Shown: positions 6,995 to 16,141 of the stretch, one piece after another
Layout of the letters: every line of letters starts with the position of its first letter
How positions within the stretch are numbered: position 1 is the first letter of the stretch
Source of the DNA: JBFHNV01 sp041593595
GTDB taxonomy: Bacteria; Pseudomonadota; Gammaproteobacteria; HK1
Direction: 5' to 3'
Length of the DNA stretch: 64,000 bases
NCBI GenBank assembly: GCA_041593595.1
Contig: JBFHNV010000003.1
Span: forward strand, 30,075-94,074
Made by a program: the position numbers and the translations under genes
Notes under the pieces: model-generated
Seen by the model: the letters and a program-made list of their open reading frames with translations, nothing else
Databases searched by the model: none
What the model was told of the DNA's origin: nothing

Positions 6995-9631
6995 ATGAAC
7001 TGCCACTCGTGCTGCGCCCGTCTCTCTGCCGTTTCCTTTCTCGCCATCACCCTGACCGGCGTGCTCATGCTCTCGGCACCCGGGGCGATGGCTGCCCAGG
7101 GTGAACCGTCGAAAATCGCCGCCAGCGTGCAGCGCGCTCTCGATCGCATGGATCAGGAGTCGTCCGGCGCGCCGGCGGTGAGCGCACGGGGCGCCCGTGA
7201 CCTGTCAGTGCACTCGGATGCCCTGGTGCGGGTGCGCCCCAGCGGCGAGCTGGAGCTGGTCTTCCACGCCTACAACGCGGTGGGCGAGGAGGAGATCGCG
7301 GATCTGCGGTCCCTGGGGGCCGAGATCGTCATCGTGCTCGAGGATCCGGGCCTCATCCAGGCCTGGGTCCCACCGGACCGGGTGGACGAGGCGGCGGCGC
7401 TGCCCTGGGTGGCCGCGGTGACGCCTCCCGACTACGGCGACACCAACCCCCATCCCACCAATCCCATCAACAGTGAAGGCGTACCGCTGCACAACGCCGA
7501 CCTGGCCCAGGCCCAGGGCATCACCGGTGCCGGAGTCACCATCGGCGCCATCTCCGACGGTGTGACGAGCCTTGCCCAGGCCCAGGCCCGCAACGAGCTG
7601 CCGGCGGTCAACGTCCTCCTCGCGGGCTCGGGTGACGAGGGCACGGCCATACTGGAGCTCATCCACGACATGGCCCCGGGCGCCGCGCTCGCCTTCCACG
7701 CCAACGGCCCGGGCACGGCCGGGCACGTCACCGCGGTCAACAACCTGGTGGCCGCCGGCGTCAACGTGATCGCCGAGGACCTGGCCTTCGACGCCGAGCC
7801 CGCGTTCCAGCGCGGCCTTGTGGCCACGGCGCGGGAGAACGCGGCCGTCGCCGGCGTGGCGGTCCATTCCTCCTCCGGCAACCGGGGGGCCAACCACACG
7901 GCGCGGGTGCGCGCCGTCGGCACCGGCGGCGGCCCCGACGGCATGGCCGGCCCGTTCGCCGGCTGCACCGTGCAGCCCACCAACGTGGTGGCCATCGCCC
8001 CGGGCGGCGACACCACTTTCGACATGACCCTCGGAAACAGCACCCGCTTCACGCTGCAGTGGAGCGAGCCGCGGGCCATCTTCCCCACCGCCGGCCAGGG
8101 CGGGTTCACCAACCTGGACCTGTTCGTCATGGATCAGGGTCTCACCCAGTGCCTGTACGAGAGCGTGGGCGTGCAGGCATTCGGCCTCGGCGACACCATC
8201 GAGCAGATCGCCACCGTCGCGGGGACCGCGAACACCGCAGTCAAGGTGGTGGTGAACGTGAGCGGTGTCTTCGGCGCCGTCGGCCCGCCGCTGCTCGACC
8301 TGCGCTGGCGCGGCTCGGCCGGCGTGACCGACGCGCCCACGCGCGCCGGCAGCAACGACCCGGACAAGAACTACACCGGTCTCGCCTTTTCCATCGGCGC
8401 GGTGTTCGCCGGCACCGGCAACCTCGAGGGCTTCAGCAGCGCGGGTCCCGTGACCCTCGAGCTCACCACCGTGTGCCCCGGGGGAGCCGGATTCTGCCTC
8501 GTCGGCGTCCCAGGACCCGCCCCCCAGCAGTTCCAGGGCCTGGATTTCCTCGGTGCCGACGGCACCTCGGTGAGCGGCGTGGGCGGCTTCGGCTCCGGCA
8601 CCTGCCCGTCGGTGGTGCCCGGTGACTGCACCTTCTTCGGCACCTCGGCCGCCGCCCCCCACACCGCTGCCTGCGATGTCCTGGTGCGCGAGCTGCTCGG
8701 CGCCGGCGCGGCGCCCGCCACGGTACGCGCGCGGCTCGCCATGACCGCCGTGGACCTGGGTCCGCCGGGCGAGGATCCCACCAACGGCGCCGGCATCGTC
8801 GACTGCCTGGCGGCCCTCGGACCGCCACAGGCGCTGTGCCAGAACCGCACCGTGTCCACGGATCCGGGGCTGTGCAGCGCCGCCAGCGTATCGGTGGACA
8901 ACGGATCCTTCGACACCATCGGCGGCGCGGTGACCCTGTCCCAGAGCCCGGCCGCCCCCTACCCGCTCGGCGCCACGGGCGTGACCCTGACCGTGACCGA
9001 CTCGGACGGCCTGTTCGACTCCTGCGCCGCGGTGGTGACCGTGGAGGACAACGAGCCGCCGGTGCTGTCGAACGTGCCGGGCCCCATCGAGGCGGAGCAG
9101 ACCGATCTCGCCGGCACGCCGGTGGCGGTCCCGCTGCCCACCGCGAGCGACAACTGCAGCGTCATGAGCGTGGTGAGCGACGCGCCGGCGGTGTTCCCCC
9201 TCGGCGAGACCCTGGTCACCTTCACGGCCACCGACGGCTCGGGCAACACCGCCGAAGCCAGCACCACGGTCACCGTGGTGGACACCACGCCGCCCGAGAT
9301 TCACGCGGTGGTCGCGACGCCGGCTTCCCTGTGGTCGCCGAATCACAAGATGGCCGACGTGGCCGTGACCGTGGATGTGTCCGACATCTGCGACGTGGAT
9401 CCGTTCTGCCGGGTGGTGGCCGTGGCCAGCAACGAGCCGGTCAACGGCAAGGGTGACGGCAACACGGCGCCCGACTTCGAGATCGTCGGTGACCTGGCGG
9501 TGAAGCTGCGCGCGGAGCGCTCCGGGCGTGGAGGTGGACGGACTTACACCATCACCGTGCGCTGCACCGACGACTCGGGCAACAGCGCCGAACGCACTGT
9601 CGACGTCACGGTGGCGCACGATCGCCGCTAG
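6995..9631 (+). CDS. Large secreted subtilisin-fold (S8) protease with HYR domains
   Basis: 878 residues. A signal peptide (about 1-32) ends at GAMAAQ. The S8-like domain follows: Asp188 in GAISDGV, then Glu215 in DEGTAILELIHDMAPGA where subtilisins have the catalytic His (H-G-T), SSSGNRG, and Ser551 in GTSAAAPH. After it come HYR-type beta domains with paired cysteines (about 620-780, DNEPPVLSNVPGPIEA and DTTPPEIHAVVATP) and a final related beta domain. A His-to-Glu change is seen in a clade of secreted S8 homologues with the same DEG motif, so activity is uncertain. It is probably an extracellular protease or adhesin. The ATG at 6995 has GGAGG eight to ten bases upstream. Confidence 0.85.
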   Translation: MNCHSCCARLSAVSFLAITLTGVLMLSAPGAMAAQGEPSKIAASVQRALDRMDQESSGAPAVSARGARDLSVHSDALVRVRPSGELELVFHAYNAVGEEEIADLRSLGAEIVIVLEDPGLIQAWVPPDRVDEAAALPWVAAVTPPDYGDTNPHPTNPINSEGVPLHNADLAQAQGITGAGVTIGAISDGVTSLAQAQARNELPAVNVLLAGSGDEGTAILELIHDMAPGAALAFHANGPGTAGHVTAVNNLVAAGVNVIAEDLAFDAEPAFQRGLVATARENAAVAGVAVHSSSGNRGANHTARVRAVGTGGGPDGMAGPFAGCTVQPTNVVAIAPGGDTTFDMTLGNSTRFTLQWSEPRAIFPTAGQGGFTNLDLFVMDQGLTQCLYESVGVQAFGLGDTIEQIATVAGTANTAVKVVVNVSGVFGAVGPPLLDLRWRGSAGVTDAPTRAGSNDPDKNYTGLAFSIGAVFAGTGNLEGFSSAGPVTLELTTVCPGGAGFCLVGVPGPAPQQFQGLDFLGADGTSVSGVGGFGSGTCPSVVPGDCTFFGTSAAAPHTAACDVLVRELLGAGAAPATVRARLAMTAVDLGPPGEDPTNGAGIVDCLAALGPPQALCQNRTVSTDPGLCSAASVSVDNGSFDTIGGAVTLSQSPAAPYPLGATGVTLTVTDSDGLFDSCAAVVTVEDNEPPVLSNVPGPIEAEQTDLAGTPVAVPLPTASDNCSVMSVVSDAPAVFPLGETLVTFTATDGSGNTAEASTTVTVVDTTPPEIHAVVATPASLWSPNHKMADVAVTVDVSDICDVDPFCRVVAVASNEPVNGKGDGNTAPDFEIVGDLAVKLRAERSGRGGGRTYTITVRCTDDSGNSAERTVDVTVAHDRR

Positions 9632-9667
9632 CCGCGCAGGAATGCGATTGCCGCGGACGGTCGCCGT

Positions 9668-10612
9668 GTGCTGAGCGTCGCCCGCGCCGGTGCGATCGTG
9701 CTGATGGGCGGGGCACTTGCGGTGGCAGGTGCCCCCGCCGCTGAGCGGTGGCACGAGAACTTCGGCGCCGGCGCCCTCGACCCGGACCGCTGGCTGCGCA
9801 CCGCGGCGGGTGAAGTGCGCGCGCACGCGGTCGAGGTGGTGCCCGATGGTGGCGGCGCCGGCTTTCGCCTGCGCCTCGCCGCGGACACCCGGGGCACTAG
9901 CGACCGCGAGGTCAAGCACGTGGGGGTGGTGAGCCGCTGCCCCCTGATCCTGGGATCAGACGCTCGGGTGACCATTGACCTGGACTGGGGGCCGCCGGCG
10001 AACGGCAGCTACCTGGCGGGCGCGATGGTGCTCTCACCCCACCTCACGCGAGGCGACCCCACGGCCACCCCGGACTGGCTGTCCGTGGGCTACGTGGGCG
10101 TGCCGCCGGGGCATACGGCCCGGCTACTCGTGCGCATGAGCGCGGGCGGGATAGTGCGCACCCTCCACGATGACGGCTGGCCGCAGCAAAACCGCCACGG
10201 GCGCAGGGTGACACTCGCGACCCTGGAGCTGACCATCCGCGACCGGTCGCTTCAGCTGCGCGAGAACGACCGCTCGATTCCGCTGGCCGGGCGCACCCCC
10301 GAGCGCTTCGATCCCCTCCACGTCTATCTGCAGCTGTCCAGCCACAGCAACTACGCCACCCGGGCTGTGCACTTCAGCGACCTGCGCATCATCCGCGGCA
10401 CCGGCGCCGGTCCGCTGCGCCCGCTGCCGGCGGCCCCCGGCTGCACGAGGGCGCTTGCTGGTGGCGACGCGAGCATCCGCGGCGTGCCCACCCTCACCGA
10501 CACCCCCGCGAGCCCGCCGGCGCGCCACGCGGACGTGCACCGCTTCCGGCCCATCGCTGGCTCAATCAGCCTGGTGCAGTCGCTGGTCATCGCGCTCAGC
10601 CACTCCCGCTAA
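9668..10612 (+). CDS. Exported protein of unknown function, probable beta-sandwich
   Basis: 314 residues. The GTG start is followed by a clear signal peptide (AGAIVLMGGALAVAGAPAAE), so the product is exported. The mature part opens with WHENFGAGALDPDRWLRTAAG, the way many concanavalin/laminin-G-like domains begin, and alternates short polar and hydrophobic stretches (LTIRDRSLQLRENDRSIPLAG, HVYLQLSSHSN) consistent with a jelly-roll fold. I see no catalytic motif. The last 60 residues are low-complexity. It starts 36 bases after the S8 protease gene in the same direction and may be co-transcribed. Polysaccharide binding is a guess from the fold impression only. Confidence 0.6.
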   Translation: MLSVARAGAIVLMGGALAVAGAPAAERWHENFGAGALDPDRWLRTAAGEVRAHAVEVVPDGGGAGFRLRLAADTRGTSDREVKHVGVVSRCPLILGSDARVTIDLDWGPPANGSYLAGAMVLSPHLTRGDPTATPDWLSVGYVGVPPGHTARLLVRMSAGGIVRTLHDDGWPQQNRHGRRVTLATLELTIRDRSLQLRENDRSIPLAGRTPERFDPLHVYLQLSSHSNYATRAVHFSDLRIIRGTGAGPLRPLPAAPGCTRALAGGDASIRGVPTLTDTPASPPARHADVHRFRPIAGSISLVQSLVIALSHSR

Positions 10613-10803
10613 GCGGACGCGCCCGCCAACGCCTCCGGTGGAGGCTGATCCGCGGCGCGTTCGCTGCGGTGCAACGCCGGCGGCACGGTATCTGGCACAG
10701 CACGCCCGGGCGCGCTGGCCCGATGGCCCGCCCCGCCGGATTGCTGGACAATGCGGACATGCTCGGGCCTGCAGGATCGAGCCCGACGCCAACGGAGGAC
10801 CCC

Positions 10804-12150
10804 ATGGCCGCCAACAACGCCAACACTGCCCTGGTCGAACGCGACATCGAGCACCTGATCCACCCCCTGCACAACCGCAAGCTGCACGGGGGCGCCCACG
10901 TGTGGGTGCGCGGCGAGGGTCACATGCTGGTCAACGCCAACGGCGAGAAGTACATCGACGGGCTGTCCGGGCTGTGGAACAACACCGCCGGCAATGGCCG
11001 CAAGGAGCTGGCCGACGCCGCCCACCGCCAGATGATGGAGATGGGCTTCGCCTCGGGCTACGCCGGCAGCTCCAACCCCAACGCCATCGCGCTGGCAGAG
11101 CGTCTCGCCGCCATCACCTATCCCGACATCAATCACTTCTACTTCACCTCCGGCGGCGGCGAGTCCACCGACTCCAACATCAAGATGGCACGCTACTACT
11201 GGAAGCTGAAGGGAAAGCCGGACAAGACCAAGGTGATCTCGCGGGTGTGGGGCTACCACGGGGTGACGCTCGCGGCCATGTCCGCCACCGGGATCCAGAG
11301 CTACTGGCCCATGTTCGAGCCGCGGGTACCGGGCTTCGTGCACATCCCCGGCCCCTATCCCTACCGCTACGAGGCGCCCGCGGGCGAGAGCCAGGGCGTG
11401 GCGGCGGCCAACGAGCTCGAGAAGGCGATCCTGTCCGAGGGGCCGGACACTGTGGCCATGTTCATCGCCGAGCCGGTGCAGGGCGCCGGCGGTGTCATCG
11501 TGCCCCAGGACGACTACTTCCCCCGCATCCGCGAGATCTGCGACAAGCACGACGTGCTGCTGGTGGCCGACGAGGTGATCACCGGCTTCGGACGCACCGG
11601 GAAGATGTTCGCCCTCGACCACTGGGGCGTGCAGCCGGACATGATCCAGTTCGCCAAGGCCATCACCTCGGGCTACTTCCCCCTGGGCGGCATCGGGGTC
11701 AGCGACGAGATCGCGGCGACCATGGACGCCAGCGGCAAGCCCTGGATGCACGCCTACACCTACAGCAGCCACCCGGTGGGCTGCGCGGTGGCCCTGGCCA
11801 TGCTGGACATCATCGAGCGCGAGGACTTCCCGGCGCAGGCCGCGGCCAAGGGCAAGCGCCTGCTGGTGGGCCTGAAGGACGCCCTGTCCGATCACCCCCA
11901 CGTGGGCGACGTGCGCGGCCTCGGCCTCATGTGCGGCGTGGAGATCGTGAAGGACCGGACCACGAAGGCAGAGTTCGACGCGTCGGAGAACGTGGGTGCG
12001 CGGGTCGGCGCGGCCATGGTTGAGCGCGGCATGTTCACCCGCATGCGCGGCGACGTGATCACCCTCGCCCCGCCCATCATCACCCCGGACGCGGAGATCG
12101 ACCGCGTGGTGGAGATCACCGCGGGCGCGGTGAAGGCCGTGCTCGGCTGA
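10804..12150 (+). CDS. Class III (omega) pyridoxal-phosphate aminotransferase
   Basis: 448 residues. Class III signatures: GLSGLWNNTAGNGRKELADA near the N terminus, the FTSGGGESTDSNIKMAR cofactor-binding stretch, WGYHGVTLAAMSATG, FIAEPVQGAGG, LVADEVITGFGRTGKMFA, and the internal-aldimine Lys285 in IQFAKAITSGY. The TYSSHPVGCAVALAMLDII stretch matches omega-aminotransferases that use pyruvate with beta-alanine, taurine or polyamines. GGAGG precedes the ATG by six bases. The gene stands alone, but a role in amine degradation would fit the polyamine operon about 9 kb downstream; the true amino donor cannot be told from sequence. Confidence 0.88.
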   Translation: MAANNANTALVERDIEHLIHPLHNRKLHGGAHVWVRGEGHMLVNANGEKYIDGLSGLWNNTAGNGRKELADAAHRQMMEMGFASGYAGSSNPNAIALAERLAAITYPDINHFYFTSGGGESTDSNIKMARYYWKLKGKPDKTKVISRVWGYHGVTLAAMSATGIQSYWPMFEPRVPGFVHIPGPYPYRYEAPAGESQGVAAANELEKAILSEGPDTVAMFIAEPVQGAGGVIVPQDDYFPRIREICDKHDVLLVADEVITGFGRTGKMFALDHWGVQPDMIQFAKAITSGYFPLGGIGVSDEIAATMDASGKPWMHAYTYSSHPVGCAVALAMLDIIEREDFPAQAAAKGKRLLVGLKDALSDHPHVGDVRGLGLMCGVEIVKDRTTKAEFDASENVGARVGAAMVERGMFTRMRGDVITLAPPIITPDAEIDRVVEITAGAVKAVLG

Positions 12151-12165
12151 AGCCGAGCTGCCGCG

Positions 12166-12350
12166 CTAGCCCGCACTATTCATGAACACTCCGCTGCGGA
12201 CGCGGATCTGCCGGCATCTGCTGCGTTGGGCTTGCCCCGGGTGCTCGACGTACCGTCAAGGTACGCCTGCGCGCCCGGGACGGCGCCCGCCTTGCATCTA
12301 CCGGCATCTCCACGCCCTCGCGAGTCGCGTTCATGAATAGTGCGGGCTAG
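12166..12350. repeat. Palindromic element with perfect 22-bp terminal inverted repeats
   Basis: The left arm 12166-12187 is the exact reverse complement of 12329-12350 (arm core CCGCACTATTCATGAAC). The 141 bases between carry a second stem around CGTACC/GGTACG (near 12250-12268) and no convincing gene. I see no target-site duplication outside the arms. The size, terminal symmetry and intergenic place suggest a small non-autonomous mobile element or dispersed palindromic repeat. The element ends ten bases before the GTG of the ATPase gene, so it may also affect that gene's expression. Confidence 0.8.
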
Positions 12351-12359
12351 GCGGGGCCG

Positions 12360-13895
12360 GTGAGCGGCCCGCATCCGCCCTTCACCGAGCTCGGGCAGTT
12401 CCGGGTGCACGGGCCCTCCGTGCGCCTGCTGGGCTACGAGTTCTGCCTGCGCAACCACGTGGTGGTGCTGGACGACGCCACGCTCGACCCCGCCGAGCCC
12501 GTGACCGTGGGCATGGTGCATCCGGAGGACGAGGCCCTGGTGCGCGCCGTGTCCGGCTACCTGTCGCGCCCGGTGCGCCCCGTGGCGCTGAACGACGGCG
12601 AGGTGCGTCGCGCCCTCGACGCGGGCTACGACGTGGCCAGCGGCAGGCCCACGGAGCTCGCGCTCGTCGCGGTGCCGCAGATCACCGTGCGCGCCGGGCT
12701 CACCGCCGTCCAGATCGTCGACGAGCTGCTGGGCCACGCGGTGCACGCCGGCGCCAGCGACCTGCACGTGGAGGCCTACGAGGACGACGTGGACGTGCGC
12801 CTGCGCGTCGACGGGGTCCTGCAGCAGCTGCGCACGCCCGTGAGCCACGACAACCTGCGCCAGGTCGTGGCACGGCTCAAGGTGCTGGCGCGCCTCGACG
12901 TGACCGAGCGGCGCCGCGCCCAGGACGGGCGAATCATGTCCGAGTACGTGGACGGCGACGGCACCCGTCACGAGGTGGACTTCCGCCTCTCGGTCACGCC
13001 CGGGCCCTACGGCGAGGACGCGGTGCTGCGCGTGCTGCACGGTGGCGCGCCGCTGGTCGCGCTCGCGGACCTGGGCTTCGCCGGCGCCGAGCTCGAGCGC
13101 CTCTCGGCACTGGTGCGCAACCCCGAGGGCCTGATCCTGGTCACCGGTCCCACCGGCAGCGGCAAGACCACCACGCTCTACGCCGCCATCCATCACATCA
13201 ACTCGGCGGCGAACAAGATCCTCACGGTGGAGGATCCCATCGAGTTCCAGTTCGACAAGGTGAACCAGAAGCAGGTCAGCCGCCACATGGGCTTCGCCGA
13301 CTACGCGCGGGCCTTCATGCGGCAGAACCCGGACGTGATCCTGATCGGCGAGATCCGCGACGAGGCCACCGCCGACACCGCGGTGCGCGCGGCGCAGACC
13401 GGCCACCTGGTGCTGAGCACCCTGCACACCATCGACGCCACTCGCACGGTGACGCGGCTGCGCACTCTCGCGGTGGATCCGGACCTGCTGGCCACCACCC
13501 TGCTGTGCGCCCTGTCCCAGCGCCTCGCGCGCAAGGTGTGCCCGCACTGCCGCGAGGACGTACCCCCCGGCGACGATGTGCGCCGCCGGCTCGGCCTCGA
13601 CACGAACGAAGCCTTCGCCCGCGGCGCCGGCTGCGAGCGCTGCGGCGGCGACGGCCTGAAGGGCCGCACCGGGGTGTTCGAGATGTTCGTGCCGGACGCG
13701 GAGCTCACGGATCTCATCGCCGCCGGGGCGCCCATCCACCAGGTGCGGTCCGTCGCCCTGGCCAAGGGCATGCGCAGCCTGTTCCAGGACGCCATGGACA
13801 AGGCCCGCGCCGGCCGGATCCCCCTGTCCGAGGTGCTGCGGGTGGTGCCCTACCGGATGCTGGGCGAGATGGGAGGCGGATCGGACCGGACCTGA
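12360..13895 (+). CDS. GspE/PilB-type secretion or pilus assembly ATPase
   Basis: 511 residues. The order of motifs is that of type II secretion / type IV pilus extension ATPases: N2-like segment (ASDLHVEAYEDDVDVRLRVDG), Walker A GPTGSGKTTT at 263-272, Asp box (ILTVEDPIEF), Walker B (VILIGEIRDEATA), His box (GHLVLSTLHT), and a zinc-binding tetracysteine region (CPHC then CERC) about 30 residues apart. The N1 domain is shorter than in PilB. No pilin or secretin gene is in the window, so the partner machinery is elsewhere. It starts at a GTG at 12360, immediately after a palindromic element. A nearby PilZ gene (16142) may be related functionally. Confidence 0.88.
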   Translation: MSGPHPPFTELGQFRVHGPSVRLLGYEFCLRNHVVVLDDATLDPAEPVTVGMVHPEDEALVRAVSGYLSRPVRPVALNDGEVRRALDAGYDVASGRPTELALVAVPQITVRAGLTAVQIVDELLGHAVHAGASDLHVEAYEDDVDVRLRVDGVLQQLRTPVSHDNLRQVVARLKVLARLDVTERRRAQDGRIMSEYVDGDGTRHEVDFRLSVTPGPYGEDAVLRVLHGGAPLVALADLGFAGAELERLSALVRNPEGLILVTGPTGSGKTTTLYAAIHHINSAANKILTVEDPIEFQFDKVNQKQVSRHMGFADYARAFMRQNPDVILIGEIRDEATADTAVRAAQTGHLVLSTLHTIDATRTVTRLRTLAVDPDLLATTLLCALSQRLARKVCPHCREDVPPGDDVRRRLGLDTNEAFARGAGCERCGGDGLKGRTGVFEMFVPDAELTDLIAAGAPIHQVRSVALAKGMRSLFQDAMDKARAGRIPLSEVLRVVPYRMLGEMGGGSDRT

Positions 13896-14024
13896 CGGCG
13901 CGACAGGGCTCGTCCCGCGAGCGGCGCCCGAGGCTTCATGGACGGGTCACGGCGTGCCGCGGCGGCCGCCACGCGCTGCCACGCCTCGGATCACGATCCG
14001 TGACAGGGGGTCGCGTTGCCCGTG

Positions 14025-14882
14025 CTAACCCTGAAACGCGTCGTGGCCCCTTCGGTACTGGCGGTTGTTCTGTGCCGGATTGCGGTTCACCAGCGGCCGC
14101 CCGTACATGGGGTGGGTCATGCTGCGCACCTCGTGCTGGATCTGGAACAGCGGCTCGCCGCCGTCCGGGTCCACGATGTGCTCGAAGCGGTACTGGCAGG
14201 GATCGGACTCCTCGCTGACGAGCCCACGCTCCTCGAGCCGCGAGTGCACGCCGCTGAAGTCCGCCACGTAGACGGCGATGTGGTGGCCGTCGTAATCGGG
14301 GACAGGCCCGTCGGTCTCCAGGTACTCGATGGCCTGCTCGCCGCCCACCGCGGCCCGGGCCAGCCGGCCGCGGTTGCCCGCCACCACCTCCGCCGGCGCG
14401 TCCATCACCTCACGGTAGAAGCGCGCGATGCCGTCGGCCGTGCCCGCCGGCACGTGGAAGCGCACGTAGGGCATGCCCAGCGTCATGGTGCCGAACAGCC
14501 CCGGCGGATGCGCGTCCAGGCGGTTGCCCCAGGGGCAGGTGATCTCCAGGTGACCGTTCGCGTCGCGCCATGCGAGCCGCGAGTCGCCGAGCAGTGGCGC
14601 GACGCGCTCGAGGCGCGCCGTCAGCTCGTCGATGGACGGCACCACGATGCCGGTGACCCCGCGCAGCACCTGGGGCTTCGCCACCGGCAGGTGGAACTGC
14701 TGGCGGCCCAGGTTGATCCACATGTTGCGCATGCCGAAGTCGATGTACGGATCGCGGGTGAAGCCCATGCCCGTGACGTAGAACAGGTGCGCCATGGACT
14801 GGTCGGGCACGGTGACGTTCACGTGCTCCAGCGCCACGATGTTGCCCACGTCCTCGGCGCTGCGATCGAAAGCCTGGCTCAT
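14025..14882 (-). CDS. VOC (glyoxalase/dioxygenase fold) family protein
   Basis: 285 residues with two vicinal-oxygen-chelate modules (about 15-130 and 145-245). The first begins IVALEHVNVTVPDQSMAHLFYVTGMGFTRDP and the second has PYVRFHVPAGTADGIARFYREVM, then HHIAVYVADFSGVHSRLEERG. Candidate metal ligands are His20, the EYLE segment and the HHI pair, but assignment is uncertain. The C-terminal HEVRSMTHPMYGRPLVNRN resembles ring-cleavage dioxygenase relatives. The gene is monocistronic and convergent with the ATPase gene. The substrate is unknown. Confidence 0.8.
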   Translation of the reverse strand: MSQAFDRSAEDVGNIVALEHVNVTVPDQSMAHLFYVTGMGFTRDPYIDFGMRNMWINLGRQQFHLPVAKPQVLRGVTGIVVPSIDELTARLERVAPLLGDSRLAWRDANGHLEITCPWGNRLDAHPPGLFGTMTLGMPYVRFHVPAGTADGIARFYREVMDAPAEVVAGNRGRLARAAVGGEQAIEYLETDGPVPDYDGHHIAVYVADFSGVHSRLEERGLVSEESDPCQYRFEHIVDPDGGEPLFQIQHEVRSMTHPMYGRPLVNRNPAQNNRQYRRGHDAFQG

Positions 14883-14907
14883 GGCGGGCGCCCCGGTGGT
14901 GTGACGG

Positions 14908-14919
14908 GAGCGATTATTG
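14908..14919 (-). promoter_or_regulatory. Putative -10 box of the VOC gene
   Basis: On the minus strand the sequence reads GCAATAATCG, giving AATAAT about 30 bases upstream of the ATG at 14882. It is a rare AT-rich hexamer in this GC-rich region. The -35 is not clear. Confidence 0.35.
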
Positions 14920-15010
14920 CAGCTTTCATGGCCGTTTTCGGGCCGGCGGCGAGGCGTTTTCGAGGCCCGCCGTCACGCCGCCGGCAGGCGGCCGGGGCAG
15001 CCCGCCCGGG

Positions 15011-15382
15011 TCATTCCTTGCAGATCGCGTAGGTCCCCACCGCCTTGGCCGGACCGGCGTCGGTCTTCGTACCCTTGGTGCGCACCACCGCCCACTGGGC
15101 GAACTTGTCGGTGCAGTCGCCCACCGGCAGGGGCCGGGCCTGGTGGGCGCCGGCGAAGGACACTTCCACCACCAGCTTGTCGCCCGAGGGCTCCGCCGTG
15201 CGGCAGATCTCGATGCGCGTGTTGCGTTTGCCCTTGATGTCGGTGGTGATCGTCTCGGACTCGGCGTCTGCGTGCTCGTGGGACCAGGGCTGGGCGGCCG
15301 CGCAACCGGCGGCCCGGGCGGTGCCGGCACCCAGGCCGGCGGTCAGGGCGAGGATCAGGGCGAGTCGGCACAGCGTGGTCAT
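15011..15382 (-). CDS. Small exported protein of unknown function
   Basis: 123 residues. A Sec signal peptide (MTTLCRLALILALTAGLGAGTARA) is followed by a mature domain of about 100 residues with four cysteines (GCAAAQ, EICRTAE, GDCTDKF, YAICKE) that could form two disulfides. The ATG at 15382 has AGGAGG about ten bases upstream. I do not recognise the family. It lies 70 bases downstream of the Rap1a-like gene on the same strand, so the two exported proteins may be co-expressed. Confidence 0.65.
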   Translation of the reverse strand: MTTLCRLALILALTAGLGAGTARAAGCAAAQPWSHEHADAESETITTDIKGKRNTRIEICRTAEPSGDKLVVEVSFAGAHQARPLPVGDCTDKFAQWAVVRTKGTKTDAGPAKAVGTYAICKE

Positions 15383-15452
15383 CGGGGAGCAGCCTCCTGA
15401 GGGGTCTCCAGGCACCCGCGGTTACAGGCGGCACGGGCGCCGCGGCGCGTAT

Positions 15453-15945
15453 TCAACGCCTGGCGAGTGCGTCGTGCAACAGGCGCGGATGAGGGTTCCG
15501 TAAGCCCGCGGCGAGGGCCCCGCCCCGCTCCCGCGAGTGGCGCTCGCCGGGCGCCGTGGGCGGCCGGGGCGCCGGCTGCGGGCAGGGAAACGCGCCGGCC
15601 AGGGCCGCGCGCACCTCTCCCGACGCCGCCCGGATGCCGCGGGAGGCATCCCGGTGCAGGTGGCTCAGGAACAGCAGCCGGACCTGCTCGGGCTGGATCC
15701 CCGGCGGCGGACAGGGGACCTCGACGTCGAGGCGCGCCAGCGCCGCGCGCACCGCCAGGTCGCGCAGGGTGTCCACCGCGCCGACGAGGTAGCCGATGCA
15801 GCTGGCCCGCAGCGCGCCCTTGCCCAGGCACCAGGCCCGCAGCCGCTCGGCGCTGGCGAACCCGCCCCCCCGCGCCCGGCGCGGGCTGCGCCGGAGCGGC
15901 CGGTGCCACCAGCAGGGCCAGCAGCGCCGCGGTCCATCGTCTCAT
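15453..15945 (-). pseudogene. Rap1a/Tai-like small exported protein, frameshifted at a 7-base C run
   Basis: The ATG at 15945 starts a clear signal peptide (MRRWTAALLALLVAPAAPAQ), but that frame turns into arginine-rich nonsense after the homopolymer at 15865-15871 (seven C on the plus strand). Dropping one base there joins the signal to a frame reading FASAERLRAWCLGKGALRAS, CIGYLVGAVDTLRDL, CPPPGIQPEQVRLLFLSHL and ALAGAFPCP, which is the layout of Rap1a/Tai immunity-family domains (cysteines around a GYL.GA.D motif and a CPP..I block). The restored product would be about 163 residues. It is either a true frameshift, a phase-variable run or an assembly error. Confidence 0.6.
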
Positions 15946-16141
15946 GGCGCTTCCCTCCCCTGGCGTCCGCCCGCGCCGCAATGCACGGGCGACCCCGCCG
16001 CCGCTCCATCTCGATGGGTGCGCAGGCCCGCTAAAGCCGTCGCGCCCGGCGGCCGATACCCAGGATGCGGGTGTGGCCGCATGGCGCGGGCCGCTGCCGC
16101 GAGCGCCGCTTCCGTCCGACCTGCTGCGAGGTCATGCGATC

